Shown here piece by piece: positions 53,240 to 62,057 of a stretch of DNA of 64,000 nucleotides. Positions within the stretch are counted from its first letter, which is position 1, and each line of letters starts with the position of its first letter. The stretch is from Pseudomonas sp. LBUM920. GTDB taxonomy: Bacteria > Pseudomonadota > Gammaproteobacteria > Pseudomonadales > Pseudomonadaceae. Where the stretch lies: contig NZ_CP027762.1 in the NCBI RefSeq assembly GCF_003852315.1, forward strand, positions 2,399,501 to 2,463,500. Reading direction: 5' to 3'. The notes beneath the pieces were generated by a model. The model was given only the letters and a program-made list of their open reading frames with translations, was not told where the DNA came from and ran no database searches. The position numbers and the translations under genes are program-made.

Positions 53240-54190
53240 ATGAAAACCGTGGCCATGGCGCTGTTTCCGGACTTTTTGCTGCTCGATATGGCCGGTCCAC
53301 TCGAAGTGTTTTCCATCGCCAATCGCTACCTGCCGGCGAACGCTCACTATCAGATCCTGACCATTGGCACCGAACCTGGGCTGCTGCGCGCCTCCAATGG
53401 TGTGCAGGTGCAACCCGACCTGTTATTGGCGCAGGCTCACGACGCCTATGACCTGTTGCTGGTGCCGGGCGGCCCCGGTGCCTATAACGAGTGCCATCCT
53501 GCGCTGTTGCCCTGGCTCAAGGCCGCCGCACCCAGGGCGCGACGCTTTGGCTCGATCTGCACCGGTGCCTTTGTGCTGGGGCATGCCGGACTGCTCGACG
53601 GCCACCGCGTGACCACCCACTGGCATTACACCGAACGCCTGATCAAGGGCTTCCCCAAGGCTATCGTCGAGACCGATCGTATCTATTTGCAGGATGGCCG
53701 CTTGATCACCTCCGGCGGGGTGACCGCCGGTATCGACCTGGCGCTGTCGGTCGTCGCCCAGGACCATGGCAAACAGGTGGCGGTGGACGTGGCCAAGGTG
53801 TTGCTGGTGGTGATGAAACGCCAGGGCGGCCAGGCCCAGTTCAGCCCGATGACGGCGGCTGTGGCGCCGTTGGAAACGGCGATCACCCGTGTGCAGAACC
53901 AGGTGCTGGCGCAGTTGGACCAGCCCTTTACCATCGACTCAATGGCCGCGTTGGCGGGCATGAGCGCGCGGCACTTCACGCGGCTGTTTGCCAAGGAGGT
54001 GCAGATGACGCCCATGGCGTTCCTGCAAGGCGCGCGCATCGACCGCGCCCGGCAGTTGCTGGAAACCACCGACCTGCCACTCAAGACCGTGGCGTTTCGC
54101 GCAGGGTTTGGCAGCGTGCGGCATATGCGTTTTCTGTTCAGTGAAAAGCTCGGCCTGAACCCTACGCAATACCGACAACAGTTCAGTTAA
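53240..54190 (+). CDS. GlxA-type AraC-family regulator
   Basis: The 316-residue protein has a DJ-1/PfpI domain (VAMALFPDFLLLDMAGPLEV; LLLVPGGPGAYNE; a Cys nucleophile elbow in FGSICTGAFVLGHAGLL) and C-terminal AraC motifs (MAALAGMSARHFTRLFAKEV; VAFRAGFGSVRHMRFLFSEK). An upstream ATG at 53225 adds five residues and is less likely. The divergent pirin gene is a probable target. Confidence 0.88.
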   Translation: MKTVAMALFPDFLLLDMAGPLEVFSIANRYLPANAHYQILTIGTEPGLLRASNGVQVQPDLLLAQAHDAYDLLLVPGGPGAYNECHPALLPWLKAAAPRARRFGSICTGAFVLGHAGLLDGHRVTTHWHYTERLIKGFPKAIVETDRIYLQDGRLITSGGVTAGIDLALSVVAQDHGKQVAVDVAKVLLVVMKRQGGQAQFSPMTAAVAPLETAITRVQNQVLAQLDQPFTIDSMAALAGMSARHFTRLFAKEVQMTPMAFLQGARIDRARQLLETTDLPLKTVAFRAGFGSVRHMRFLFSEKLGLNPTQYRQQFS

Positions 54191-54255
54191 CGACAGGATG
54201 TCTGTTTCGCGCACCTGATTGGCCGTGGCGCTCCCCGTGCCAGCATTGTCCTGTC

Positions 54256-55785
54256 ATGGCGAGCTGGCAAGATAGCCACAGGCCCATGGAAAAGGATGCG
54301 CAAACGCCCAAGGCCGGGTGTTCCAGCGCTTTGACCCGCATGCACAACCCACACGCAGTCAGCTTTGGCCCCTACACCTTTCACCGCCAACAGCGCCTGG
54401 TCAGCAAGGCAGGCCTGCCGGTGCCGCTGGGTGGGCGTGCGCTGGATATCCTCGCGGTACTGCTGGAGACGCCTGGGCAATTTGTGCGCAAAGACACGCT
54501 GATTGCGCGGGTCTGGCCGCGCAGCGTGGTGGAAGAGAACAACCTGCGCGTGCACATCGCGGCCCTGCGCCGTGCGCTGGACGGGCAACGCTATATCCTC
54601 AATGAACCCTTGCGTGGCTACTGCTTTGTTGCGCCGTCCAGCGCCGCATCGGCGCTGCCCTGGCACAATCTGGCCGGGCGACTCAGCCCGGTGCTGGGCC
54701 GTGATCAGCTGTTGGGCTCATTGGTGCGGCGCTTGTACAGCCAACGCCTGATCATGCTCACCGGCTGCGCCGGCGTGGGCAAAAGCACCGTGGCCCTGGC
54801 CCTGGCTGAACGCGTGTTGCCGCGTTATCGCGACGGCGTGTGCTGGGTGGATCTGGCAGCGGTGCAGGGGCCAACCCACATGCTGTCTCATCTGGCCGCA
54901 ACGCTGAACCTGCAACCCTGTGGCAGCGCCAACGCACTGGCCGAGCAGTTGGCGGTGCGCCAGATGCTACTGGTACTCGACGGCGCCGATGTGTTGCTCG
55001 GCGCCTGCCGCCACCTGGTGCGCACGTTGCAGGCACACGCGCCGCAGGTGACGGTGGTGTTGACCAGTCGTGAAGCCTTGCAGGTGCCCGGCGAATGGGT
55101 GCAACACGTGCCCAGGCTGGCGCTGCCGATGCCCTCGGCCTGGCGCGGTGTCGAACAGGCGATGGCCGCTGCGGCGGTTCAGTTATTTGTCGCACGGGTG
55201 CGTGCCGGTCAGCAGGGCTTTGTGCTGCGTGCCCAGGATTTGGCGCCACTGCGCGATATTTGCCGGCGCCTCGACGGTATTCCCCTGGCCCTGGAACTGG
55301 CGGCGGCCCAGGTCGATGCCCTGGGCATACGGGGTGTGCACGAGCAGTTGCACCAAGGCTTGCAGGTGTTGACGCGCGGCAGGCGCACGGCGGTGGAACG
55401 GCATCAATCCCTGATCGCGGCTCTGGACTGGTCGTATCAGCGCCTGAGCCTGCCGCAGCGTTGGCTGTTCCTGCAGTTGGCGCTGTTCAAAATGGCCGTG
55501 ACCTTGCCGCGCTTGAGCGAGCTGGTGGCAGGCACCGAGCTGGAACACGCCGACCTGTCCTACCTGCTGTCGCGTCTGGCGGCCACCTCGATGCTGGCGG
55601 TGGAACCGGGCCCCGGCCCTGCGCGTTACCGGCTGCTCAACAGCGTGCGCAGCTACGCCCTGGCGCTACTGCGCGACCCGGCGCAAGTCGCGCAGTTGCA
55701 AAAGGGGTATGGGCATTACCTGGGCTGCAGTTCAGGCCGGCCGTTTGTCCTGCAACTCGTCGAGCAGGCGGCGTACACAGACTAG
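54256..55785 (+). CDS. STAND-type regulator, OmpR-like wHTH + NB-ARC ATPase, C-terminus short
   Basis: The 509-residue protein has an OmpR/CadC-like winged helix (VLLETPGQFVRKDTLIARVW; NNLRVHIAALRRALDGQRYI) followed by an NTPase with Walker A TGCAGVGKST, Walker B MLLVLDGAD and the sensor region DICRRLDGIPLALELAAAQ. Its paralogue on the opposite strand continues for about 400 more residues of TPR-like helices. Here that part is absent, and the last 18 codons overlap the 3' end of the paralogue. The start is uncertain: ATGs at 54286 and 54340 are also possible. It may have lost its sensor by rearrangement. Target unknown. Confidence 0.78.
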   Translation: MASWQDSHRPMEKDAQTPKAGCSSALTRMHNPHAVSFGPYTFHRQQRLVSKAGLPVPLGGRALDILAVLLETPGQFVRKDTLIARVWPRSVVEENNLRVHIAALRRALDGQRYILNEPLRGYCFVAPSSAASALPWHNLAGRLSPVLGRDQLLGSLVRRLYSQRLIMLTGCAGVGKSTVALALAERVLPRYRDGVCWVDLAAVQGPTHMLSHLAATLNLQPCGSANALAEQLAVRQMLLVLDGADVLLGACRHLVRTLQAHAPQVTVVLTSREALQVPGEWVQHVPRLALPMPSAWRGVEQAMAAAAVQLFVARVRAGQQGFVLRAQDLAPLRDICRRLDGIPLALELAAAQVDALGIRGVHEQLHQGLQVLTRGRRTAVERHQSLIAALDWSYQRLSLPQRWLFLQLALFKMAVTLPRLSELVAGTELEHADLSYLLSRLAATSMLAVEPGPGPARYRLLNSVRSYALALLRDPAQVAQLQKGYGHYLGCSSGRPFVLQLVEQAAYTD

Positions 55786-58494
55786 GTCGTGGGTGGCAAA
55801 GCCTTCGTTGAATTGCGTGTAGAGGGCGTTCAACAGGTCGCGCGCCGCCTGCCGCCGTCCTTGGCTCTGCCATAGGCTTGCCAGCGACGTTGCGCTGCGC
55901 AACTCCCAGGCCAGCGCGCCTTGCTGATGCGCCAGGGCCAGCGCCTCCAGCAGCAGCGTTTCGCGCGCGTGAAGGTCAGGTAACGCCTCGGCTCGCACGC
56001 GCAGAATCTCGGCGCTGCACCAACCGGCCGCGCCACTTCTGGCGCGTTCAAACACGTCATCATCTACGTCGATGGCGTTGAACGTCACCAGCGTGTCCCG
56101 GACCAGGCCCAGCCCTTGCAAACCCGCCTGCGGCGCCGTGCCCGCGTAGTGCTGCGCCCAGGTATGAAACAGCTGCACCGAGTGTTTTTGTGCCTGTTGC
56201 AGCAACAGGTCGAGCAACGAGCGCGCCGCGGCGGTATCGCCGTTGTAGCGGGCGATCACCACGCCGGCCAGGGCCAGCGTGTAGCAGATCGAGGTGCCGT
56301 GGTTGATCTGCAGCGCCAGCTCCAGCGCCTGGTTGGCGGTGCGCCAGGCACGCTCCGCAAAACCCCGTAGCCACAGGGTGCGCGCAAGCATTGTCAACGA
56401 CGCCACACTCTGGTCGTATTGCACGCCAAAGCCATGGGTGAACCGATTGAGATGGCCGCTGTGGGCCATGCGCTGGATCACTTGTTCGGCGTTGTGCAGC
56501 GCCAGTGCCTGGTTGCCGGCAAAGTGCTGCGCCAACACCCGCAGGCGCTGGGCGCTGAGGTCCAGCAATGGCTCGGATTGTGGGCCGAGCTGATCGAAGT
56601 GCAGGCTCTGTGCCAACGCCTCACGGTAATTGCCGCTGCACAAATTGACCGCCATATGGCCCGACACCGCCCGTAGCTGGCCGGTGAGGTCGTTGCTCGC
56701 TTGTGCCAGGCGCAGCGCGCCGGCAAAGGCTTGAATGGTCTGTGGCGTGCTGCCCTGGGCGTGGTAGGAGAAACTGCCCAGCGCCAGCTGCAATTCCATC
56801 TGCAGGCGTTGGCTCGGCGCGGTTGACTGCGCCAGCCGCGTCAGGGCCTTGCCCACGTACAGCCCGTGCTCGTGCAGCAGCGACAGTTCCTGCCACAACG
56901 GCATCGCACTGACCGTGAGGCGAATACCCAGCAGGTGCGCACCCATCTCGCCCAGGCACCAATCGAGGGCGGCGCGGATGTCTTCGCGCAGCGGGGCATA
57001 GCGGCTGATCCACGCCTGGGTCGCGATCAGTTCCCAGTCCTCCCGGGCCTGTTCCATCAGCGCCAGGCAGCGTGCCGCGTGGCGCTCGCGGGTGGCCTCA
57101 AGCTCCGCGGCCACGCTGAGTTTTTCCAGCGCGTAGGTGCGGGTGATGTCGAGCAAGCGATAGACCACATCGTCATCGCCAGCCTCGACGTTGAGCAGCG
57201 ACTTGGCCACCAATTGGGTGATCGAGCCCAGCACCTCGTTTGGCGCGATCCGCTCCCCGGCGATCACCGCCGCTGCGCTGGCCAGGCTGAACCCGCCACG
57301 AAACACGGCCAGGCGCCGCAGGCAAATCTGCTCGCAGGCCGTCAGCAGCTCGAAACTCCAGTCCAGCGTGGCGCGCAGGGTTTGCTGACGGGGCAGGGCG
57401 CTGCGCCGGCCACGCACCAGCAGGCGAAAGTTGTCTTCCATCTGCACCAGCAGCCCCGGCAGGCCGAAGCGCTGGATCTGCGCCGCCACCAACTCGATCG
57501 CCAGGGGAATGCCGTCCAGGCGCTGTCAGATATCAATGGCCAGCGGCAGTTGCGCTTCGCTGAGTTCAAAACGGTCTTGATGCGACATGGCGCGTTCGAT
57601 CAGCAACTGCAACGCCGGGTAGCCGAGGGCCTGGGCACGGTTGCCGGTGGCGGGCGGGCAAGCCAGCGGCTCGAGGCGCTGCACGTATTCGCCCTCGGCC
57701 CGCAGCGCTTCGCGGCTGGTGGCCAGGATGTGCACGTGGGGCGCGTGGCGCAGCAGGGTTTCGCTGATCAGGGCGATGTCGTCGAGCAGGTGTTCGCAAT
57801 TGTCGATCACCAGCAACAGCTGACGCGCGTGCAGGCTGCGGGCGAAGCTCAGCAGCGGCGCATGCGCTTGGGGCGTGAGGTCGAGCAGCGCGGCGAGGTT
57901 GGGCAGGATCATCGACGGCGCGCTCAGCGGCGCGAGGTCCAGCAGGCGAATGCCGTCGCGGTAATGCCCGATCAGCAATTCGGCCACGCGCAGCGCCACG
58001 GTGGTCTTGCCGATGCCGCCAGCGCCGGTCAGGGTGATAAAGCGTTGCTGCGGCAGTTGCTGCACCAATGCATCAATCAGCGCCTGGCGACCGATCATGC
58101 GTGTGCGCCGCAGTGGCAGGTTATGGCCCTGGCTGTGGGGCAGGCCGTCGGCAGGAATCGTCATCGGTTCGATGCTCAGTGGCGCAACAAAACTGTAGCC
58201 GCGCTGGGCCACGGTGACGATGTAGCGCTGCCCGGCCTGGCCATCGCCGAGTGCCTTGCGCAACGCCGCCATGTGCACCCGCAGGTTGCCGTCTTCCACC
58301 ACCGTTTTCGGCCAGACCCGCGCGATCAATTCCTGCTTGCTCACCACATTGCCGGCCTGCTCCAGCAGGATCAGCAAAATCTCCACCGCACGCCGTCCCA
58401 GGCGCAACGGGCGACCGGCCTCCAGCACCAGGCGTTGGCGCGGGTGGATGCAGTAGGGGCCGAAATGCACGGCCTGGTCGCTGAGGTCACTCAT
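55732..58494 (-). pseudogene. STAND-type regulator interrupted by one in-frame stop
   Basis: The full frame would be about 920 residues: OmpR-like winged helix (MSDLSDQAVHFGPYCIHPRQ start), NTPase with Walker A TGAGGIGKTT and Walker B LLLVIDNCEH, then a long TPR-like helical domain. A single TGA at 57526-57528 splits it. The neighbouring plus-strand paralogue has Cys at exactly this place (ICRRLDGIPLA against I-stop-QRLDGIPLA), so TGC to TGA is the simplest explanation. The frame is open on both sides with no other lesion, pointing to a recent mutation, a sequencing error or, less likely, readthrough. Convergent with the truncated paralogue. Confidence 0.85.
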
Positions 58495-58552
58495 GGTGGC
58501 CCATGCTCGGAAAAAAGGGTTCGGCCAGCATATTCCAGGTGCGTACAGACCA

Positions 58553-58951
58553 CTAGGCCGCAATCACTTGCGGCTTGTGACGTAAGTGGTGGTTTCGCCA
58601 GGTCATCGGGTTGACGCCTTCGCTGCGCGTGAACATGTGGCAGAAGTGCGCCTGGTCGCAAAACCCGCATTCCAGGCTGATTTGCGTGAGGCTCAAGGAA
58701 GAGCCGGTGATCAGTTCCTTGGCTCGCTGGATACGCTGTTGGCGAATCCACTCCTGCGGCGACAGCCCGGTGGTGCACTTGAAGGCGCGGGAGAAGTGGC
58801 TGCGCGACAGCGCGCAAGCCTGCGCCAGGTCGGCAATTGCCAGGCTTTCGCCGAGGTTGGCAAGGATCAGTTGTTTGGCAATGCGCTCGCGTCGGGGGCA
58901 TAGGCCGCCGGTCGCGGAGAAGCGCGGAGCACAGTACTCAAGTCGGGCCAT
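58553..58951 (-). CDS. Short AraC-family regulator (DNA-binding domain only)
   Basis: The 132-residue protein consists of a short leader with CAPRFSATGGLCPRRER and two helix-turn-helix motifs (AIADLAQACALSRSHFSRAF; ISLECGFCDQAHFCHMFTRS). It has no sensor domain, similar to stand-alone MarA/SoxS-size regulators. Several Cys residues might give redox response. The reading frame stays open far upstream, but the ATG at 58951 gives the sensible start. Its target may be the divergent LysR gene or genes elsewhere. Confidence 0.8.
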   Translation of the reverse strand: MARLEYCAPRFSATGGLCPRRERIAKQLILANLGESLAIADLAQACALSRSHFSRAFKCTTGLSPQEWIRQQRIQRAKELITGSSLSLTQISLECGFCDQAHFCHMFTRSEGVNPMTWRNHHLRHKPQVIAA

Positions 58952-59155
58952 GACAAATATCCGTAGTCGATGGGAGCGTTCCCGGTGAATGGATCCAGTG
59001 TAGACCGCTTCATTTTTGGCGCCGGACCGTCTGGCTGACGAGTTAATCGTTGTTAATTTCGCCAGGTCAGGGCGCGGAAAAGACAGCACAGGCGTGCAAT
59101 CGCCGCATGGCGGTATCTGCTTATCTGGCGGCCTGAAAACCGTTTGGAAGCCGCC

Positions 59156-60064
59156 ATGAACCGCAACGACTTGCGCCGCGTCGACATGAACCTGCTGGTG
59201 ATTTTCGAAGCATTGATGTTCGAGAAGAACCTGACCCGGGTTGCCGAGAAGCTCTTTATGGGCCAGCCGGCGGTGAGTGCGGCGCTTGGGCGCTTGCGGG
59301 ATTTGTTCGACGACCCGTTGCTGCTGCGCAATGGGCGGGGCATGGAGCCCACGCCACGGGCGCTGGCGATACTCAAGGAGTTGCAACCGGCCATGGACAC
59401 CATTTCCGGCGCGGTCAGCCGCGCCAAGGATTTTGACCCTTCCACCAGCTGCGCGGTGTTTCGTATTGGTTTGTCGGATGATGCGGAGTTCGGGTTGTTT
59501 CCGCCGCTGCTCAGTCAACTGCGTGAGGAGGCGCCGGGGATTATCGTGGTGGTGCGTCGGGCCAACTACCTGCTGATGTCGGCGTTGTTGGCCAGCGGGG
59601 AGATTTCGGTGGGGGTGAGTTACACCACGGAATTGCCGGCGAATGCCAAGCGCAAGAAGCTGCGGGATATTCCATGCAAGGTGCTGCGTGGGGATGACGG
59701 GGAGGCGCCGCTAACCCTGGATGATTACTGCGAGCGGCCGCATGCGATGGTGTCGTTTTCGGGGGATTTGAGCGGCAATATCGACCTGGACCTGGCGCGG
59801 ATCGGCCGGGCGCGCCGGGTGGTGTTGGCGGTGCCGCAATTCAGTGGGTTGCGGGCGTTGTTGGCGGGCACGCGGATTATTGCGACAGTGCCGGATTATG
59901 CGGCCTGTGCGTTGACTGAGGGGACGGTGTTACGGGCGCAGGATCCGCCGTTTGAGATTGAGGCGGCGGAGCTGTCGATGGTTTGGGGTGGGGTGCATGA
60001 TAATGACCCGGCGGAGCGGTGGCTGCGGTCGCGTATCAGTGAGCATATGTCGCGGGCGGTTTAG
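59156..60064 (+). CDS. LysR-family transcriptional regulator
   Basis: The 302-residue protein has a helix-turn-helix in the N-terminus (LTRVAEKLFMGQPAVSAALG) and NodD-like features (MNLLVIFEALMFEKNLTRVA). It may control the ABM/amidohydrolase operon downstream, although repeat island C lies between. The 3' half has more G-rich codons than usual here. Confidence 0.87.
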   Translation: MNRNDLRRVDMNLLVIFEALMFEKNLTRVAEKLFMGQPAVSAALGRLRDLFDDPLLLRNGRGMEPTPRALAILKELQPAMDTISGAVSRAKDFDPSTSCAVFRIGLSDDAEFGLFPPLLSQLREEAPGIIVVVRRANYLLMSALLASGEISVGVSYTTELPANAKRKKLRDIPCKVLRGDDGEAPLTLDDYCERPHAMVSFSGDLSGNIDLDLARIGRARRVVLAVPQFSGLRALLAGTRIIATVPDYAACALTEGTVLRAQDPPFEIEAAELSMVWGGVHDNDPAERWLRSRISEHMSRAV

Positions 60065-60258
60065 GCGTGGCGGCCTCTGGGCCGACCAGGTTGGGTTGGT
60101 GGGTTGGGTTGGGTTGGGTGCATATCCGTTGCTGCGGTCACGGCCACTTAGGGTTCCGCTCTTACAGCGGGTCACTTTTGGCAAACGCCCCAAAAGTAAC
60201 CAAAAGGTCTTTGCCCCACCACTCGGTGCCTCGCTTAGGCTCGGCATGCCCTCACTCC

Positions 60259-60347
60259 GGCTTGAATCCGTGGGCCGCCGCGACGGGCCATCCATGGCCC
60301 AACACGGCTAACCCGGCGTCCTGCCGGGTTACCCACGGATTCAAGCC
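60259..60347. repeat. 89-bp three-way-junction element, island C left
   Basis: The outer 16-bp stem (GGCTTGAATCCGTGGG and inverse) and the TAACCCGGC hairpin match island A. The other hairpin has one C/A mismatch, a hybrid of the two island A versions. Confidence 0.87.
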
Positions 60348-61120
60348 TGCGTTCGGCCAGCGTGGTTGACGGGGCCTGTCAGATCAAAATCAAAAGCAAG
60401 ATCAAAAGCAGAGCACGGCGGCCTGAAAGCCGACCTGAGTGGTTGAAGCAAAAGCAGGGCAGAAGCACAGCAACACACTTCTATCTGATGCACAGAGATC
60501 CAAATGTGGGAGCGGGCTTGCTCGCGAATGCGGTGGTTCAGTCAGCTCATGTGTCACTGACACACCGCATTCGCGAGCAAGCCCGCTCCCACAAGTTGAC
60601 CGAGTTCAGCCTCCACCACTGCACTGCTTTGCTTTTCTGTGGGAGCTGGCTTGCCTGCGATGCAGACACCTCGGTCTATCAGGCACAACCAGTAGATGCC
60701 ATCGCAGGCAAGCCAGCTCCCACTTTTGACCGAGTGCAACCGACACCCATCTATCTGATTCACAGAAATCCAAATGTGGGAGCGGGCTTGCTCGCGAATG
60801 CGGTGGGTCAGTCAGCTCATGTGTCACTGGCAGACCGCCTTCGCGAGCAAGCCCGCTCCCACAAGTTGACCGAGTTCAGCCGCCAGTACCGCAGTGCATT
60901 GCTTTTGCTTTTCTGTGGGAGCTGGCTTGCCTGCGATGCAGACACCTCGGTCTATCAGGCACAACCAGTTGATGCCATCGCAGGCAAGCCAGCTCCCACA
61001 TTTGATTGAGTTCATCTTCAAAAACAGGTCGGCTGTCAGGCCGCCGTGCTCTGCTTTTGATCTTGATCTGCTTTTGACTTTGATCTTAGGCGCCCCGTTA
61101 AACCACGCTGGCCGAACGCA

Positions 61121-61209
61121 GGCTTGAATCCGTGGGTAACCCGGCAGGACGCCGGGTTAGCCGTGTTGGGCCATGGATGGCCCGTCACGGCGGCCCACGG
61201 ATTCAAGCC
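61121..61209. repeat. 89-bp three-way-junction element, island C right
   Basis: Inverse-orientation copy, identical in plan to that at 33174-33262, with GCCGTG/CACGGC pairing. Confidence 0.87.
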
Positions 61210-61466
61210 TTCGTTCGGGCACACCGAGCCTAAGCGAGGTGCCGAGTGGTGGGGCAAGAGCCCTTTGGTTACTTTGGGGCTTTTCCAAAGTGACCCGCTG
61301 TAAGAGCGGAACCCATCGCGGCCGTTACTCAAATAACGGATATGTACTCCGTAAAAACCGGCCCCCAGAGGCCGCCACGTCAAACAGCACATACATCCAA
61401 TTCCAACCCCCCCATTGCCCCCCAAACTCCCCCTATCGCACAACTCTCCAGGGGGGAATCAAAACC

Positions 61467-62057
61467 ATGGACCCAACACCCAAAACCAGCCCCGACGAAG
61501 TCGTCACCCTGGTCGTCAAACACCTGATCAAACCCGGTCGCGAAGCCGACTACGAAGCCTGGCTACGCCGCATCGTGCGCATCGCTGGCGAACGCCCAGG
61601 CCACCTCGGCGTCGACGTCGTGCGCAGCAAACAAAACCGCCTGGCGCTGTTCACCTGCGTCCTGCGCTACCGCTCCACCGACGACCTCGAACGCTGGCTC
61701 GACTCCCCCGAGCGCCAAGCCCTGATCAACGAAGCCACGCCCATGCTCGCCGACGGCGACAACACCGAAGTCGGTGCCGTCAATGAGTTCTGGTTCGCCC
61801 CCCTGGCCGACAGCGCCGCCAAACCACCGCGCTGGAAACAAGCCGTGGTGACCTTGTTTGTCATCCTGCCGCTGACCCTGCTGATTCCGATCGTCTGGGG
61901 CCCGGTGTTACGCCTGCATCCGTTCCTCTCCAACTACGTGGTCGCAACCTTCCTGGTCACCCTGACCATCGTGCTGCTGGTGGTCTACCTGCTGATGCCG
62001 GCCGCCACCCGCCTGTTCGCTCCCTGGCTTGAAGCCTCTGTAAAGGAAACCCTATGA
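61467..62057 (+). CDS. ABM-domain protein with two membrane helices
   Basis: The 196-residue protein has an antibiotic-biosynthesis-monooxygenase (ferredoxin-like) domain (about residues 12-105: VTLVVKHLIKPGREADYEAW; PGHLGVDVVRS) and two C-terminal hydrophobic helices (AVVTLFVILPLTLLIPIVWG; VVATFLVTLTIVLLVVYLLM). This fusion is known in bacteria, but its chemistry is unclear. It starts after GGGGGGAA and overlaps the amidohydrolase gene by four bases, so they form an operon. Confidence 0.83.
   Translation: MDPTPKTSPDEVVTLVVKHLIKPGREADYEAWLRRIVRIAGERPGHLGVDVVRSKQNRLALFTCVLRYRSTDDLERWLDSPERQALINEATPMLADGDNTEVGAVNEFWFAPLADSAAKPPRWKQAVVTLFVILPLTLLIPIVWGPVLRLHPFLSNYVVATFLVTLTIVLLVVYLLMPAATRLFAPWLEASVKETL

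Larger units (their letters stand above)
60118..61348. repeat. Composite repeat island C: inverted flanks enclosing four REPINs
   Basis: It has the same plan as island A with shorter content: type 1 at 60506 and 60776, type 2 at 60639 and 60915 (order 1-2-1-2). The left flank begins CATATCCGTTGCTGCGG and the right flank ends CAAATAACGGATATG. Left-flank text is nearly identical to island A over about 350 bp. Frames through the island have no protein-like support. Confidence 0.92.

Noticed and set aside
58553..59518. 321-residue AraC protein
   Set aside because: Residues before the ATG at 58951 are Arg/His/Gln-rich shadow sequence opposite the LysR promoter and gene; only the 132-residue DNA-binding part is supported.
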